From: Acanthopleura granulata
Taxonomy: Eukaryota; Mollusca; Polyplacophora; Chitonida; Chitonidae
Length of the DNA: 64,000 nt
Direction: 5' to 3'
Assembly: GCA_016165875.1 (NCBI GenBank)
Contig: JABBOT010000002.1
Location: 1,761,540 to 1,825,539, forward strand
Shown here: piece by piece, positions 63,901 to 64,000 of the stretch
How positions within the stretch are numbered: the stretch's first letter is position 1
How the letters are laid out: each line of letters begins with the position of its first letter
Notes under the pieces: generated by a model
Told to the model about the DNA's origin: nothing
The model's input: only the letters and a program-made list of their open reading frames with translations
Databases searched by the model: none
Made by a program: the position numbers and the translations under genes

Positions 63901-64000
63901 TAAACACGCCTGTTCTACCGTTTTTGACTTTGTCTTTTTCTTTTATATCCTTTATATCTCTGTCTTTCAGCTGTTCAAGTATGTTATAACAACCAGCTGT
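60870..64000 (+). CDS. Gene D: fourth paralogue, 5' part only (signal peptide, linker, start of domain)
   Basis: Exons 60870-60930, 62796-62834 and 63971 to the window end (at least 64000), all joined by phase-1 introns with GT-AG sites. The reading is MVTRRHELWTVFAWVITVFS, then GVFAQGGPQAPDN, then TVQVCYNNQL at the end of the window. The signal peptide broken by a phase-1 intron, followed by a tiny phase-1 exon and then a domain opening with a Cys, copies gene A's layout (A: GILTVMAQGACVPPGSK then ALHMCAGGTL). Family membership is inferred from that structure. The domain itself lies beyond the window. Confidence 0.65.
61380..61500 (-). mobile_element. SINE 3' fragment, reverse, in gene D intron 1
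   Basis: TTATTTATTCATTTGATAGG, CACTCAAGAGTATTTCACTT, ACAACGGCGTCCACCATTGT and AACATCCGTAGGTTCC are the reversed tail and core. Confidence 0.75.
62308..62793. repeat. Eight-copy 60-bp minisatellite abutting the gene D splice acceptor
   Basis: The unit has GTGTTAATGTAACAGCAATA, CTCACACCTTATATGTCCCT and GTTTTCTGTCTGTCACACC, with a period of exactly 60. The last unit changes from ...CTGTCTGTCACA to ...CTGTCTGCAGGCG and becomes the polypyrimidine tract and AG of exon 2. A 177-codon open frame across it is a repeat artefact. Confidence 0.95.
62796..62834 (+). CDS. Gene D exon 2: 13-residue linker
   Basis: 39 nt, phase 1 to phase 1, donor gtaagt. The acceptor (TTTTCTGTCTGCAG) sits at the end of a 60-bp tandem array. 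Confidence 0.65.
63971..64000 (+). CDS. Gene D exon 3 (truncated by window end)
   Basis: After the acceptor CTGTCTTTCAG the frame reads VQVCYNNQL. A Cys a few residues in is where genes A and C have the first Cys of their domain. Only 30 nt are visible. Confidence 0.55.
   Translation, partial: MFKYVITTSC

Overview
The window is animal nuclear DNA: intron-rich, AT-rich intergenic sequence, GT-AG splice sites, tRNA-derived SINEs and microsatellites. The best guess is a lophotrochozoan invertebrate (mollusc or brachiopod). This rests on the SINE family with a conserved core and an (AAAT)n tail, on SUEL-type lectin and CUB domains, and on the overall texture. The species cannot be fixed from the sequence alone. 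The gene models are hand-built from reading frame, splice sites and intron phase. No transcript evidence was available.

Layout. (1) 1-8703, plus strand: the 3' half of a KCNQ1-type voltage-gated potassium channel, nine exons from S5/pore to the stop codon. A long gene-free flank follows to about 19 kb, carrying minisatellites. (2) 19065-30007, minus strand: gene A, six exons, 1331 aa. It has a signal peptide, a Cys-rich CUB-like domain, a Thr-rich mucin stalk of about 740 aa, one TM helix, and a 395-aa basic tail ending near a KVSF (RVxF-type) motif. (3) 36769-42808, plus strand: gene B, five exons, 320 aa. It has a signal peptide, a SUEL/Gal-lectin-like domain, a CUB domain, a short stalk, and a terminal exon that looks like a TM exon broken by a stop, so the product is predicted to be secreted. 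(4) 48079-55423, plus strand: gene C, six exons, 479 aa. It has the same ectodomain plus a real TM helix and a 152-aa tail ending in a class-I PDZ-ligand sequence (DTAV). (5) From 60870, plus strand: gene D, of which the signal-peptide exon, a small second exon and the first 30 bases of exon 3 are visible before the window ends.

Genes A-D appear to be one tandem family. The intron after the signal-peptide exon is phase 1 in all four. Every intron is phase 1 up to the TM exon, and the TM exon of A and C ends in phase 2. The stalk exon of A, B and C opens with a related motif (G-x-V-T-[IL]-x-C). B and C share a nearly identical 2.8-kb block (lectin exon, CUB exon and introns), while their first and fourth exons are strongly diverged. 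That pattern suggests gene conversion or a partial duplication rather than a simple recent gene duplication. The cluster looks like a diversifying set of cell-surface/secreted lectin-CUB receptors with different intracellular tails. This is the most interesting system in the window. Its ligand and function are unknown.

The spaces between genes hold SINEs, a dispersed repeat of about 300-400 bp copied at least nine times between 36 and 55 kb, and several tandem arrays. One 60-bp array runs directly into a splice acceptor of gene D.
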